NCBI GenBank assembly: GCA_018241185.1
Contig: JAFEEH010000165.1
Coordinates: 1 to 37,224 of the forward strand
Direction of reading: 5' to 3'
Length of the DNA stretch: 37,224 nt
From: Pseudomonadota bacterium
GTDB lineage: Bacteria; Pseudomonadota; Gammaproteobacteria; Burkholderiales; Burkholderiaceae_C
Every line of letters begins with the position of its first letter. Position 1 is the stretch's first letter. Positions 6,969 through 15,496 of the stretch are shown here, piece by piece. A program made the position numbers and the translations under genes. The notes under the pieces are model-generated. The model was not told the DNA's origin and did not search any database. It saw only the letters and a list, made by a program, of their open reading frames with translations.

Positions 6969-8153
6969 ATGAGTGAAGCGTCCACCGTCCCCATGCATGC
7001 CGAGACCCACGTGACCCACGTTGGCCGTGATGCAAAGCTGTCCAACGGACTGGTCAGCATCCCGCCGTACCGGGGCTCGACGGTGCTCTTCGACAAGGTG
7101 GAAGAACTCAGGAACAGCAGCGGTCATCGCGCCTACGGCCGCTGGGGCACGCCGACCGGCCGTGCGCTGGAGTCCGCACTGGCGCAGCTCGAAGGCGGCG
7201 CCAACGCGATGCTCACGCCATCGGGCCTCTCGGCCATCACCACAGCCCTGTTGGCCAGCGTGAAGCCCGGGGACAACATCCTGATGGTGGACAGCGTTTA
7301 CCCACCGGTGCGCAGCTTTTGCGAGAGCGTGCTCAAGAAGATGAATGTGAGCACCACCTACTACCCGCCGCTGGTCGGTGCCGGTATCGCCGAACTGATT
7401 CAGCCGAACACGTCGGTCGTCTACACCGAATCGCCAGGCTCTGGCACCTTCGAAGTGCAGGACATCCCTGCCATCAGCGCGGCAGCCCACGCCGCTGGTG
7501 CCCGCGTGTTGATGGACAACACCTGGGGCACCGCGCTGCTCTTTCCCGCGTTTCAGCATGGGGTGGACCTGTCCATCCATTCGTTGACGAAGTACGTCGT
7601 CGGGCATTCCGACGCGCTGCTGGGTGTGATCGTGGCGCGCACACGCGAGCTGTACCTCGATGTGCGCGGGTTCCACGGCGCGCTGGGACTGACGGTGTCA
7701 CCCGACGATGCGTTCCTCGGTTTGCGCGGCCTTCGCACCCTGGCTGTGCGACTACGTCAGCACCATGAGAACGCGATGCAAGTCGCCCAATGGCTGCGCG
7801 AGCAGCCGCAGGTGCGCGAGGTGCTCTACCCCGCGCTTCCTGGCGCGCGAGGCCACGAGACTTGGAAGCGCGACTTCAAGGGGGCCAGCGGCCTGTTTGG
7901 CGTGGTGCTCAAGCCCGCGTCCGAAGCGGCCGTGATCGCCATGCTCGACGGCATGCACCTGTTCAAGATGGGCTTCAGCTGGGGCGGCTTCGAGAGCCTG
8001 GTCATCCCGGTCAAGCCGGGCGGCCAGCGCGTGAGTACGCCCATCGCCGCGGGAGATGTGTGCCTGCGGATTCATGTGGGCCTCGAGCACCCACACGACC
8101 TGATTGCCGACCTCGACGCTGGCCTGCAGCGGCTGGCGACTCGCCCGGGCTGA
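6969..8153 (+). CDS. metC: PLP-dependent cystathionine beta-lyase-type C-S lyase
   Basis: A 394-residue Cys/Met-metabolism PLP enzyme (fold type I). Key features are the tetramer-active-site segment YGRWGTPTGRALE, the cofactor-stacking region TPSGLSAITTALLA, PLP phosphate/ring contacts in LMDNTWGTALLF, and the Schiff-base Lys in SIHSLTKYVVGHSD. MetC-like enzymes cleave the C-beta-S bond of cystathionine and other S-substituted cysteines to pyruvate, ammonia and a thiol. The ATG at 6969 has GAGAAAGAG upstream. Being first in an LTTR-controlled operon with an amino acid importer and an acyl-CoA synthetase points to catabolism of an S-containing amino acid rather than methionine biosynthesis. 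Methionine gamma-lyase is a less likely alternative. Confidence 0.85.
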   Translation: MSEASTVPMHAETHVTHVGRDAKLSNGLVSIPPYRGSTVLFDKVEELRNSSGHRAYGRWGTPTGRALESALAQLEGGANAMLTPSGLSAITTALLASVKPGDNILMVDSVYPPVRSFCESVLKKMNVSTTYYPPLVGAGIAELIQPNTSVVYTESPGSGTFEVQDIPAISAAAHAAGARVLMDNTWGTALLFPAFQHGVDLSIHSLTKYVVGHSDALLGVIVARTRELYLDVRGFHGALGLTVSPDDAFLGLRGLRTLAVRLRQHHENAMQVAQWLREQPQVREVLYPALPGARGHETWKRDFKGASGLFGVVLKPASEAAVIAMLDGMHLFKMGFSWGGFESLVIPVKPGGQRVSTPIAAGDVCLRIHVGLEHPHDLIADLDAGLQRLATRPG

Positions 8154-8219
8154 CGCTCCTGGCGGCGCGCAGCGAACCGGCCTTTCAACTCTCCAAACAA
8201 CAACTCCCGAGACAAACAG

Positions 8220-9047
8220 ATGAAGAGAATGATCCAGGCGATGTCCATGGGCGCGGCTGCCGCGCTGCTCTGCCTGGCCGCCGGCGCGGCCCGAGCGGAC
8301 CAGCTCGACAGCGTCAAGGCCGCCGGCGCGCTCAAGTGCGGTGTCGGCTCGCAGTACAAGCCGTTCTCCTTTGTGCAGGACCCGAAGTCGCGCAAGTTCG
8401 TGGGCTACGACGTGGACATTTGCGAGGCCGTGGCCGCGAAGATCGGCGTGAAGTCCGAACTGGTCTTCATCACGGGTGCCACCCGCGTCACCGACCTGCA
8501 ATCGGGTCGCACCGACATCGCACTGGCCAACCTGACGCACACGCCTGAGCGCGCCCAGCTCGTCGACTTCAGCAACAACTATTTCGCCTCCGACGTGAAA
8601 GTGATGGTGCGGGCGTCCTCGTCCATCAAGAGCTTCGCGGAACTGACGGGCAAACGCATGGCGGGCATCAGCGGCTCCAACCACGAAGTGAAGGTGCCGA
8701 AGGTCGTCGCCGGGGTCGACCTCAAGGTCTTTCCGTCGCCGGCAAACGCCTATCTGGCGCTGGAACAAGGCAAGGTGGAGTCGATGGTGGGCGACGAAAC
8801 CACACTCATCGGCCTCATTGGCGCGCAGCAGGGCAAGTGGCGCATCCTTGACCAGCCGGTGGATACCCAGCAGATCGGCATCGGCGTGCGCAAGGGGGAG
8901 GCACGCATGCTCGCGGCCGTGAACGACACGCTCGATGAACTCGAAAAGGCCGGCAGGGGCGCCCAGATCTTCGATCAATGGTTCGGCAAGGATTCGGAAT
9001 TGAAGATGAAGCGCAGCTTCACCTTTGCGCCCTACAAGCAACCCTGA
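8220..9047 (+). CDS. Polar amino acid ABC transporter, substrate-binding protein
   Basis: A 275-residue periplasmic binding protein of SBP family 3. It has a signal peptide (MKRMIQAMSMGAAAALLC...GAARA, cleavage about residue 26), then the family start LKCGVGSQYKPFSF and GYDVDICEAVAAKIG, followed by TDLQSGRTDIALANLT, where R and D usually bind the alpha-carboxylate and alpha-amino groups. The length is usual (about 260-280). It sits 66 bases after the lyase and 27 before the first permease; the arrangement indicates one transcript. The ligand is inferred to be the substrate of the C-S lyase; side-chain specificity cannot be read. Confidence 0.92.
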   Translation: MKRMIQAMSMGAAAALLCLAAGAARADQLDSVKAAGALKCGVGSQYKPFSFVQDPKSRKFVGYDVDICEAVAAKIGVKSELVFITGATRVTDLQSGRTDIALANLTHTPERAQLVDFSNNYFASDVKVMVRASSSIKSFAELTGKRMAGISGSNHEVKVPKVVAGVDLKVFPSPANAYLALEQGKVESMVGDETTLIGLIGAQQGKWRILDQPVDTQQIGIGVRKGEARMLAAVNDTLDELEKAGRGAQIFDQWFGKDSELKMKRSFTFAPYKQP

Positions 9048-9074
9048 GCCGGAACGGAACAAGGGGCTGGGCTC

Positions 9075-9773
9075 GTGGACGCCTTGGCATCCATCGACTG
9101 GGGTGTGATGCTCCGCCCCGAATACCGGGGCATGCTGCTCAAGGGCATCCAGAACACGCTGGAACTCACGGCAGGCGCCATTCTGGGCGGATTGGTGATG
9201 GGCATGTTGGTGGCCTTCGGACGGTTGGCGTCCTCGCGCTGGATCCGACTGCCAGCCACCCTCTATGTGGAACTGGTGCGAACCGTCCCGCTGCTGGTGC
9301 ACGTCATGTTCTGGTACTTCGCGGTACCGGAGATGCTGCCCGACGGACTCAAGCGTGCGCTGTACAGGCACGACGTGGGCTTCTACGCGTCGATGGTGGC
9401 CTTGATCCTGTATGGGGCGGCCTTCATTTCCGAAGACATCCGCAGCGGCATCCGCGGCATCGCGCCCGGGCAGGCAGAAGCGGCCCAATCGCTTGGCTTC
9501 GGTTTCTTCGACACCTTCCGCCTGGTCGTCCTCCCGCAGGCGCTGCGCGCCACCGTGCCGCCGCTGCTGGGCCAGGCCATGAACATCACCAAGAACACCA
9601 CGGTGGCGCTGATGGTTGGCGTGGGAGAGCTGGCTTTCGTCACCCGCGCGGTGAATGACGCGTCGTTCCTGAGCGTGGGCGTCTACGCCTTCACGACGGT
9701 CTTCTTCCTGCTGATTGCCATCGTGCTGACCGCGCTGGGCAAGTGGTATCAGCGCCGCTATCCCGCGAGGTAA
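9075..9773 (+). CDS. Polar amino acid ABC transporter, permease 1
   Basis: A 232-residue inner-membrane permease of the HisM/GltJ type with a GTG start at 9075. It has an N-terminal helix region (GMLLKGIQNTLELTAGAIL) with the family's NTLxLT pattern. The C-terminal ATPase-coupling loop is IRGIAPGQAEAAQSLGFGF with the EAA signature, followed by LPQALRATVPPL. It pairs with the second permease six bases on (start at 9779) to form the heterodimeric channel. The start was chosen because GGGGC lies upstream and no ATG precedes the first helix. Confidence 0.92.
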   Translation: MDALASIDWGVMLRPEYRGMLLKGIQNTLELTAGAILGGLVMGMLVAFGRLASSRWIRLPATLYVELVRTVPLLVHVMFWYFAVPEMLPDGLKRALYRHDVGFYASMVALILYGAAFISEDIRSGIRGIAPGQAEAAQSLGFGFFDTFRLVVLPQALRATVPPLLGQAMNITKNTTVALMVGVGELAFVTRAVNDASFLSVGVYAFTTVFFLLIAIVLTALGKWYQRRYPAR

Positions 9774-9778
9774 GAGCG

Positions 9779-10486
9779 ATGTGGGAAATCCTGGAAACCT
9801 ATTGGGTGCAGCTGTTGATCGGCTACTACCCGGATGGCCCGTTGGGCGGGTTGGCGATGACGCTGATCCTGGCGTTCGCGGGCCTGCTGCTGGCGATGCC
9901 GGCGGGGCTCGTGGTGTGCCTGGGCCTCATCAGCCCTTGGAAGCCGCTGGCGCGGGCCGTGGAGCTGTTCGTGTTCTACATGCGCAGCGTGCCGCTGATC
10001 GTGCACCTGCTGTGGGTCTATTTCCTGCTGCCGCTCGTGATCAAGGGCGCGCCGCTGTGGCTGGTGGTGCTGGTCGTGATGACCCTGTTCAACGGCGCCT
10101 ACCTGTCGCAGACCATTCGTGCCGGCATCGAGGCGTTGCCCAAGGGGCAGTACGAGGCGGCACGGTCGCTCGGCATGCCGCACGGGCGGGCGATGCGTCA
10201 CGTCATCCTGCCGCAGGCGCTGCGCAACATGCTGCCTAGCATCGTCAGCCAGTTCGTGCTGCTGATCAAGGAAACGGCGCTGGGCTCTGTCATCGGGCTG
10301 CACGAGATGACGCTGGAGTTCATGGGGCTGAACGACACGCTGGGCGACAAGGCCATCCCGATCTTCACGCTGCTGGGCATCTCCTACTTCGCGCTGTGCT
10401 ATCCGCTCACGCTGCTGGGCCGCTACGTGGAACGGCGCTTCGCCGCGCCGGGCCGCGGCGCGGCGGGCGCCGCAGCGCAGGCTTGA
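9779..10486 (+). CDS. Polar amino acid ABC transporter, permease 2
   Basis: A 235-residue HisQ/GltK-type permease. The translation [13 protein letters not shown] leads into [19 protein letters not shown] (the family TLxL region), and the coupling loop [20 protein letters not shown] carries the EAA motif, followed by [12 protein letters not shown]. The ATG at 9779 follows the preceding stop by five bases; an extension to 9743 would overlap the first permease and is not preferred. It forms the transmembrane pair with the upstream gene. Confidence 0.92.
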   Translation: MWEILETYWVQLLIGYYPDGPLGGLAMTLILAFAGLLLAMPAGLVVCLGLISPWKPLARAVELFVFYMRSVPLIVHLLWVYFLLPLVIKGAPLWLVVLVVMTLFNGAYLSQTIRAGIEALPKGQYEAARSLGMPHGRAMRHVILPQALRNMLPSIVSQFVLLIKETALGSVIGLHEMTLEFMGLNDTLGDKAIPIFTLLGISYFALCYPLTLLGRYVERRFAAPGRGAAGAAAQA

Positions 10487-10503
10487 TCCATCACACACGG
10501 ACG

Positions 10504-11250
10504 ATGTCAGACAACCCCGTATCCATTTCATTCCAGGGCGTGAGCAAGCGCTTTGGCGACAACCTTGTCCTGAAGGACATCTCGATCGACTTCCGCCAAG
10601 GCGAGGTGGTCGTGATCTGCGGTCCTTCGGGCTCGGGCAAGTCGACGATGCTTCGCACCATCACGCGACTGGAGCGCATCGACTCGGGACGTATCTTCGT
10701 CGAAGGCAAGGAGCCCGGCCATGCGGCCCGGGAAGTGAACGCCATGCGCCAACGCGTGGGCTTCGTGTTCCAGGGCTTCAACTTGTTCCCGCATCTGACG
10801 GTGATGGACAACATCTGCCTGGCGCCGCGCCGACTCCTCAAGCTGTCCGACAAGGAAGCCAAGGAGCGCGCCATGGCGCTACTCACGCGCGTGGGCCTGG
10901 CCTCCAAGGCCGATGCCTCGCCCAACCAGCTTTCGGGAGGGCAGCAGCAGCGTGTTGCCATCGCGCGCACGCTAGCCATGCAGCCGCCGATCATCTTGTT
11001 CGACGAACCCACCAGCGCGCTGGACCCGGAGATGGTGGGCGAGGTGCTGGCGGTGATGCGCCAGTTGGCTGGCGAGGGCATGACGATGCTGTGCGTGACG
11101 CACGAGATGGGATTTGCGCGCGAGGTGGCCGACCGCGTCGTTTTCATGGCCGACGGCCAGATCGTCGAGGACGCTTCACTTCGCGAATTCTTCTCTGCCA
11201 CGCGCAGCGCCCGCGCGAAGGCATTCCTTTCGGAAGTCCGACATGCATGA
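10504..11250 (+). CDS. Polar amino acid ABC transporter, ATP-binding protein
   Basis: A 248-residue cytoplasmic ATPase of the GlnQ/HisP type. It has Walker [10 protein letters not shown] (about residues 39-47), Q-loop [14 protein letters not shown], signature [14 protein letters not shown], Walker [15 protein letters not shown] and the H-loop CVTHEMGFA. All catalytic positions are present. It lies 17 bases after permease 2, and its last 8 bases overlap the DUF169 gene, so DUF169 is translationally linked to the transporter. The operon supplies one binding protein, two permeases and one ATPase: a complete importer. Confidence 0.94.
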   Translation: MSDNPVSISFQGVSKRFGDNLVLKDISIDFRQGEVVVICGPSGSGKSTMLRTITRLERIDSGRIFVEGKEPGHAAREVNAMRQRVGFVFQGFNLFPHLTVMDNICLAPRRLLKLSDKEAKERAMALLTRVGLASKADASPNQLSGGQQQRVAIARTLAMQPPIILFDEPTSALDPEMVGEVLAVMRQLAGEGMTMLCVTHEMGFAREVADRVVFMADGQIVEDASLREFFSATRSARAKAFLSEVRHA

Positions 11251-12025
11251 AATCGCCCCACCCACGACCGACGGAACCGTCCTCACCGACCAGCTTTTCC
11301 GCCTGCTGCGCCTTAAGACCACGCCCGTGGGCATCCAGATGTTCGAGCGCGCGGAAGACATGGAAGGGGTGCCCAAGATCCGCCGCCCTAGCGGCGCCAT
11401 CTACACGACCGACCAGATCATCGGCCAGGCCGCGCGGCTGGGGTTCACCGTGGGCATCACCGCGGCCGACTTGGTAGGAGCGCAGTGCGCCGCCGTGATC
11501 GGCCTGGCGCCGCAGAACGAGGAATGGCAGGCCGGCAAGCCTTTCGCTGGCGTGTGGTTCGCCACCGAGACCGACGCCGCGGCGCACCAGCGCGCCATGC
11601 ATTGCGTGCCCTACGGGCGCTATCAGGCGATGGCGGTTTCGCCGCTGGCCAGCGGGCGACTCGACCCCGACATCTGCCTCGTGTATGCCAACCCCGCGCA
11701 GATGATCCTGCTCATCAACGGCCTGCAGTGGTCGGGCTACCGCAAGCTGGAATGGGGTGCGGTTGGCGAGTCGGCCTGCGCCGACTCCTGGGGTCGCGCG
11801 CTGGCCACCGGAGAGCCGAGTCTGTCCTTGCCTTGCTTTCCCGAGCGGCGCTATGGCGGCGTGCCCGACGACGAGATGCTCATGGCGCTCAAGCCCGCAG
11901 ATCTGGCCAAGGCCCTCGAAGGTCTGGCAGCCCTGGCGCGCAATGGTCTTCGCTACCCCATCCCACCCTACGAAGTGCAGTCGGACGTACGTGCCGGCAT
12001 GTCGGCGAGTTACGGCAGGAAGTAG
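11243..12025 (+). CDS. DUF169 family protein
   Basis: A 260-residue protein of the DUF169 family, whose function is not established. Visible features are the N-terminal [15 protein letters not shown] typical of the family, a Cys-containing middle ([24 protein letters not shown]), [23 protein letters not shown], and the conserved-looking [12 protein letters not shown] and [18 protein letters not shown]. Cys and Trp/Tyr residues recur in the conserved blocks, so a metal, thiol or small-molecule role is possible. The ATG at 11243 overlaps the ATPase gene by 8 bases, and the gene is 3 bases upstream of the acyl-CoA synthetase. The tight packing implies a role in the same pathway: perhaps the thiol or acid produced by the lyase. 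That is inference from context only. Confidence 0.85.
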   Translation: MHEIAPPTTDGTVLTDQLFRLLRLKTTPVGIQMFERAEDMEGVPKIRRPSGAIYTTDQIIGQAARLGFTVGITAADLVGAQCAAVIGLAPQNEEWQAGKPFAGVWFATETDAAAHQRAMHCVPYGRYQAMAVSPLASGRLDPDICLVYANPAQMILLINGLQWSGYRKLEWGAVGESACADSWGRALATGEPSLSLPCFPERRYGGVPDDEMLMALKPADLAKALEGLAALARNGLRYPIPPYEVQSDVRAGMSASYGRK

Positions 12026-12028
12026 TCC

Positions 12029-14173
12029 ATGACGACCTATGCCGAACAAACCCGAGCGGGCATCCGCGCCATCCTCAAGCCGCATTCCGTCGCTTTCATC
12101 GGCGCTTCGGACGACACCGCCAAATGGGGCGGCGTGCTGCTGCACGTGCTGCGCAAGTTCAAGTACGCCGGCGCGATCTATCCGGTCAATCCGAAGTCCG
12201 AGGCCATCCAGGGCCTGCGTGCCTGGCGCAGCATCGGCGAGGTCGGACAGCCGATCGATCTGGCCGTGATCTCCATCGGCGTGGATGCCGTGGAACAGGC
12301 CATGCACGACTGCGCAGCGGCCGGCGTTCGCGCCGCGATGGTGGTCACCTCGCAGTTTGCCGAGTCGGGGGCCGACGGTGCGGCCAAGCAGGAGCGCGTG
12401 CTTGCCGTGGCGCGGCAGGCGGGCATCGCGATGATCGGCCCCAACTGCATGGGTGTGCTCAACGCCAATGAGAACATGGCGCTGCTCAATTCCACCGCAC
12501 TGGTGGAGTACTTCGACGACATCCCGCGCGGTCGCATCGGCGTGGTGAGCCAAAGCGGTGCGGTCGTGGGCGCGATGATCGCGCGCGCCGGCTTTGTCGG
12601 TGCAGGCTTCAGCAGTTGCGTTTCGCTGGGAAACCAGGCCGATCTGGAAATCTGCGACTTCTTCGACTATCTGGTTGACGACCCGGCGACCGGCGTCATC
12701 TGCCTGTACATGGAAAGCGCCCGTTCGGTGGAACGCATGCTGGCCATCGCTCGCCGCGCGCGTGCCGTGGGCAAACCGGTGCTGATCACCAAGGCCGGCC
12801 GCACGCCGGACGGCCAGAAGGCGGTGGCCTCGCACACTGCCAGCATGGCTGGCGCTTACGACACCTTCCTGGCGCGCTGCCGCAACGAGGGTATCCTGGT
12901 GCAGACGGATGCGCTGCAGATGCTGTTGACGGCGCAGGCACTGCAAGCCTTCTCGTTGCCGCCTGTCCCTGGCATCGCGATATTCAGCGGCTCCGGCGGG
13001 CAGGGCGCATTGGGCAGCGATGCACTGTCGGACTACGACCTTGTCCCGGGCGAGTTGAGCGCGGCTACGCGCCAGGCGCTTTCACCGTTTTTCACCGAGA
13101 GCAACCAACAGTTGCCCTACGACCTGGGCGCTGCCGCTTCCGGCCCAGGCAGAAATCGCCCCGACCTGATCGAGGGTTCGATGGAACCGATCTTTGCCGA
13201 TCCGGCCGTTGGCGCCTGCGTCTATCTGATGACGCCCCAGGGCGGGATGGACGGTATCGCGAAACTGTTCACCGAACTGGGCCGAGAGCACGGCAAGCCG
13301 GCACTGCTGGCCAACTGTGCGAGCGGCATCACCGAGCACGTGCGCCAGACACTGCTCGGATTGGGCGCGCCCTTCTTCCCGAGCCAGCATGAAGCCTTGC
13401 TGACCTTGCGTGATCTGGAATGGCTGCGCAAATACGACGGCCCCGATCCGGTGCAGGAGATTCCTGCACTGTCAGCGCAGCTGCAGGCCTTCACGCGGGC
13501 GCTGCCGGAGGGCATGCAGGACGAAGACACCAGCAAGGGCCTGTTGGCGCTTGCGGGCATCGACGTGGCGGCGGGCGAGCTGGCCGTCGATGCCGATGCT
13601 GCGGTGAGCATTGCGGGCGGGCTCGGCTACCCGGTGGTACTCAAGATCGTGGCCGACGGCGTGACGCACAAGAGCGACATGGGCGGCGTACGGCTCGACC
13701 TGCGCGACGCGGACGCGGTGCGTGCAGCCTTTATGCGGATCCAACACGCGGCCTCGAAACTGGCCGGTGCGCGGTTCCGCGGCTGCCTGGTCCAGCCCAT
13801 GGTGCAGGCGGAGTCCGAGCTCATGATCGGTACCTTGTACGACCCCGAGTTCGGCCCCTTCCTGCTGCTCGGCGCGGGCGGCACGCTGGTCGAGTTGATG
13901 GACGACACGCAGTTGCTGCCCGCACCGGCCAGCCTGAAGGCCGTCGAGCGCGCGATCCGTGGGCTGCGTTGCTACCCGCTGATGGACGGCTATCGGGGAC
14001 GTGCGCGCGCGGACCTCGACAAGCTGGCCCGGATCGGGCACCGCGTCGCGCTGCTGGCGGCCCAACTGGGAGCGCGCATGCCGGAGATGGACATCAATCC
14101 GCTGGCCATACAGGGCAATCGTGTCGTCGCGCTCGATGCGCGCTTTCGCTGGTGCTCGCAGGGCGTGGGCTGA
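12029..14173 (+). CDS. ADP-forming acyl-CoA synthetase (CoA ligase + ATP-grasp)
   Basis: A 714-residue single-chain NDP-forming acyl-CoA synthetase. The N-terminal CoA-binding Rossmann domain (HSVAFIGASDDTAKWGG; PNCMGVLN) is followed by ligase-type domains with VSQSGAVVGAMI and the phospho-His segment VASHTASMAGAYDTF. The ATP-grasp domain is at the C-terminus (about 490-714; LGYPVVLKIVADGVTHKSDMGGV and EMDINPLA). Such enzymes interconvert acyl-CoA + ADP + Pi and acid + ATP + CoA through a phosphohistidine; bacterial relatives act on acetate, short-chain or odd carboxylates. The length is typical. The start 3 bases after the DUF169 stop marks the end of the operon. It likely activates the carboxylate left after C-S cleavage, or conserves energy from its CoA thioester. 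Protein acetyltransferase homologues (Pat/YfiQ) share this architecture, but no GNAT domain is present. Confidence 0.9.
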   Translation: MTTYAEQTRAGIRAILKPHSVAFIGASDDTAKWGGVLLHVLRKFKYAGAIYPVNPKSEAIQGLRAWRSIGEVGQPIDLAVISIGVDAVEQAMHDCAAAGVRAAMVVTSQFAESGADGAAKQERVLAVARQAGIAMIGPNCMGVLNANENMALLNSTALVEYFDDIPRGRIGVVSQSGAVVGAMIARAGFVGAGFSSCVSLGNQADLEICDFFDYLVDDPATGVICLYMESARSVERMLAIARRARAVGKPVLITKAGRTPDGQKAVASHTASMAGAYDTFLARCRNEGILVQTDALQMLLTAQALQAFSLPPVPGIAIFSGSGGQGALGSDALSDYDLVPGELSAATRQALSPFFTESNQQLPYDLGAAASGPGRNRPDLIEGSMEPIFADPAVGACVYLMTPQGGMDGIAKLFTELGREHGKPALLANCASGITEHVRQTLLGLGAPFFPSQHEALLTLRDLEWLRKYDGPDPVQEIPALSAQLQAFTRALPEGMQDEDTSKGLLALAGIDVAAGELAVDADAAVSIAGGLGYPVVLKIVADGVTHKSDMGGVRLDLRDADAVRAAFMRIQHAASKLAGARFRGCLVQPMVQAESELMIGTLYDPEFGPFLLLGAGGTLVELMDDTQLLPAPASLKAVERAIRGLRCYPLMDGYRGRARADLDKLARIGHRVALLAAQLGARMPEMDINPLAIQGNRVVALDARFRWCSQGVG

Positions 14174-14185
14174 CGGTCTATCCGC

Positions 14186-15301
14186 CTAGCGCTTGAAGCG
14201 CCCTTCGCTGATGATCGACAGATCGGCGAAGTCGATGCCCGAGTGGTCCTGCGGCGAGTAGCTCACTTCCAGGCCCCCGACGTCGTAGCCCTTCAGCCCG
14301 TCCAGCGCGGCCAGCACCTTGGCCCGCGTGGGCTTGGGCCCGGCGCGACGCAGCGCCTCCACCAGCACCTTGGCCGATGCGAAACCCTCGAGCGCGGCGG
14401 GCGAGAGTTCCATCTGGCCCTTGGCCTTGGCCAGCGTGGCGGCTTCCTTCACCATCGGCTGGCCCATGGCGCGTTCGCTGGGGAAGACCTGCGTCACGAT
14501 CACGCCGCGGCTGGCCTCGCCCAGCTGCTTGATGAAGCCCGAGGACGCGTTGTTCGACAGGGTGACCACCTGCGCGGCCGAGCCGGCCTTTCGCAGCGCC
14601 TTCACACCCTCGACCACGGCCGTGCCCGAGCCGATCCACAGCACGGCCTGCGCGTTGGACTGGACGATCTTCGGCACGATGGCGGCGTAGTCGGGCTTCT
14701 CGCGGTCGGCCTGGATGGTCGCCGCCGGCTCGCCCTTCACGGCCTTGAAGCCGTTCATCGCCCCTTCGAGCGCGTCCTGCCCGAAGGAGTCCGTCACGTA
14801 GACCACCGCGATGCGGCTGATGCCCACGGTGCTCAGATGCTGCACCGCCTTCTCGGCCTCGCGCTGGTAGGTGGCGCGCACATTGAACACGTGCCGCTGC
14901 ACCGGCTTGTGCAGCACCATCGCCCCGGTCGACGGGCCGATGAGCGCCACGCCGTGCTTGTCCAGCAGCGGGATGATGGATTGCGAGTGCGGCGTCCCGC
15001 GCGTCATGAACAGGGCCACGACCTTGCGCTCCTCGATGAGCACGCGGCCGTTGTCCGCCGCGCGCTTGACGTCGAAGCCGTCGTCCAGCCGCACCATCTC
15101 GATCGGTTCGCCGTGGATGCCGCCCTGCGCGTTGGCCGCGTCGATGACGAGCTGCGCGCCGGCGATGGTCTCGTTGACGCTCGCCGCGACGGGGCCGGTC
15201 ATGCCGGCGGTCTGCCCGATCAGGACCTGCGCCTGAGCGGCGGTCTGGGCAGCAAGGGCGAGGCCGAGCGCGATGGCGGCCAGGCGGAAGGGTCGGCGCA
15301 T
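14186..15301 (-). CDS. Branched-chain-type ABC substrate-binding protein (orphan)
   Basis: A 371-residue periplasmic binding protein of the Leu/Ile/Val type (Peripla_BP_6). It has a signal peptide MRRPFRLAAIALGLALA...AQA, then VLIGQTAGMTGPVAASVNE, the usual ligand-binding opening, and later FMTRGTPHSQSI and IAVVYVTDSFGQDALEG. The start is placed at the ATG at 15299-15301, with GGAGA 8 bases upstream, directly at the signal peptide; a longer in-frame start at 15358 would add residues ahead of it and overlap the inverted repeat. No LivHMGF genes are nearby, so it must share permeases encoded elsewhere, as many Burkholderiales orphans do. It converges with the acyl-CoA synthetase 12 bases away. 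Ligand unknown. Confidence 0.9.
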   Translation of the reverse strand: MRRPFRLAAIALGLALAAQTAAQAQVLIGQTAGMTGPVAASVNETIAGAQLVIDAANAQGGIHGEPIEMVRLDDGFDVKRAADNGRVLIEERKVVALFMTRGTPHSQSIIPLLDKHGVALIGPSTGAMVLHKPVQRHVFNVRATYQREAEKAVQHLSTVGISRIAVVYVTDSFGQDALEGAMNGFKAVKGEPAATIQADREKPDYAAIVPKIVQSNAQAVLWIGSGTAVVEGVKALRKAGSAAQVVTLSNNASSGFIKQLGEASRGVIVTQVFPSERAMGQPMVKEAATLAKAKGQMELSPAALEGFASAKVLVEALRRAGPKPTRAKVLAALDGLKGYDVGGLEVSYSPQDHSGIDFADLSIISEGRFKR

Positions 15302-15341
15302 GGTCAGGGTCTCCAGGTGAGCCGCACGCAATCGCGGTGCG

Positions 15342-15368
15342 AGTAACAAAGACTGCATATTTGTTACT
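15342..15368. promoter_or_regulatory. Perfect 9-bp inverted repeat, probable operator
   Basis: AGTAACAAA, nine bases, TTTGTTACT: a perfect dyad of 27 bases lying 40 bases ahead of the binding-protein start and 128 bases ahead of uvrA. Its AT content stands out from the surroundings. It resembles a dimeric regulator site more than a terminator because no T-run follows. Which of the two divergent genes it controls is open. Confidence 0.5.
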
Positions 15369-15496
15369 TAAAGTGTCATTTGCGCGATCCGGACAAACCC
15401 CTGCGTGGCGCCAGCGCATCGGCGCGCGGACCGACAGCCGGCCGGACGCTCCTGGAGAATGCTTGCCCCCACCCTTCCGGCACCCACAAGGCACGC

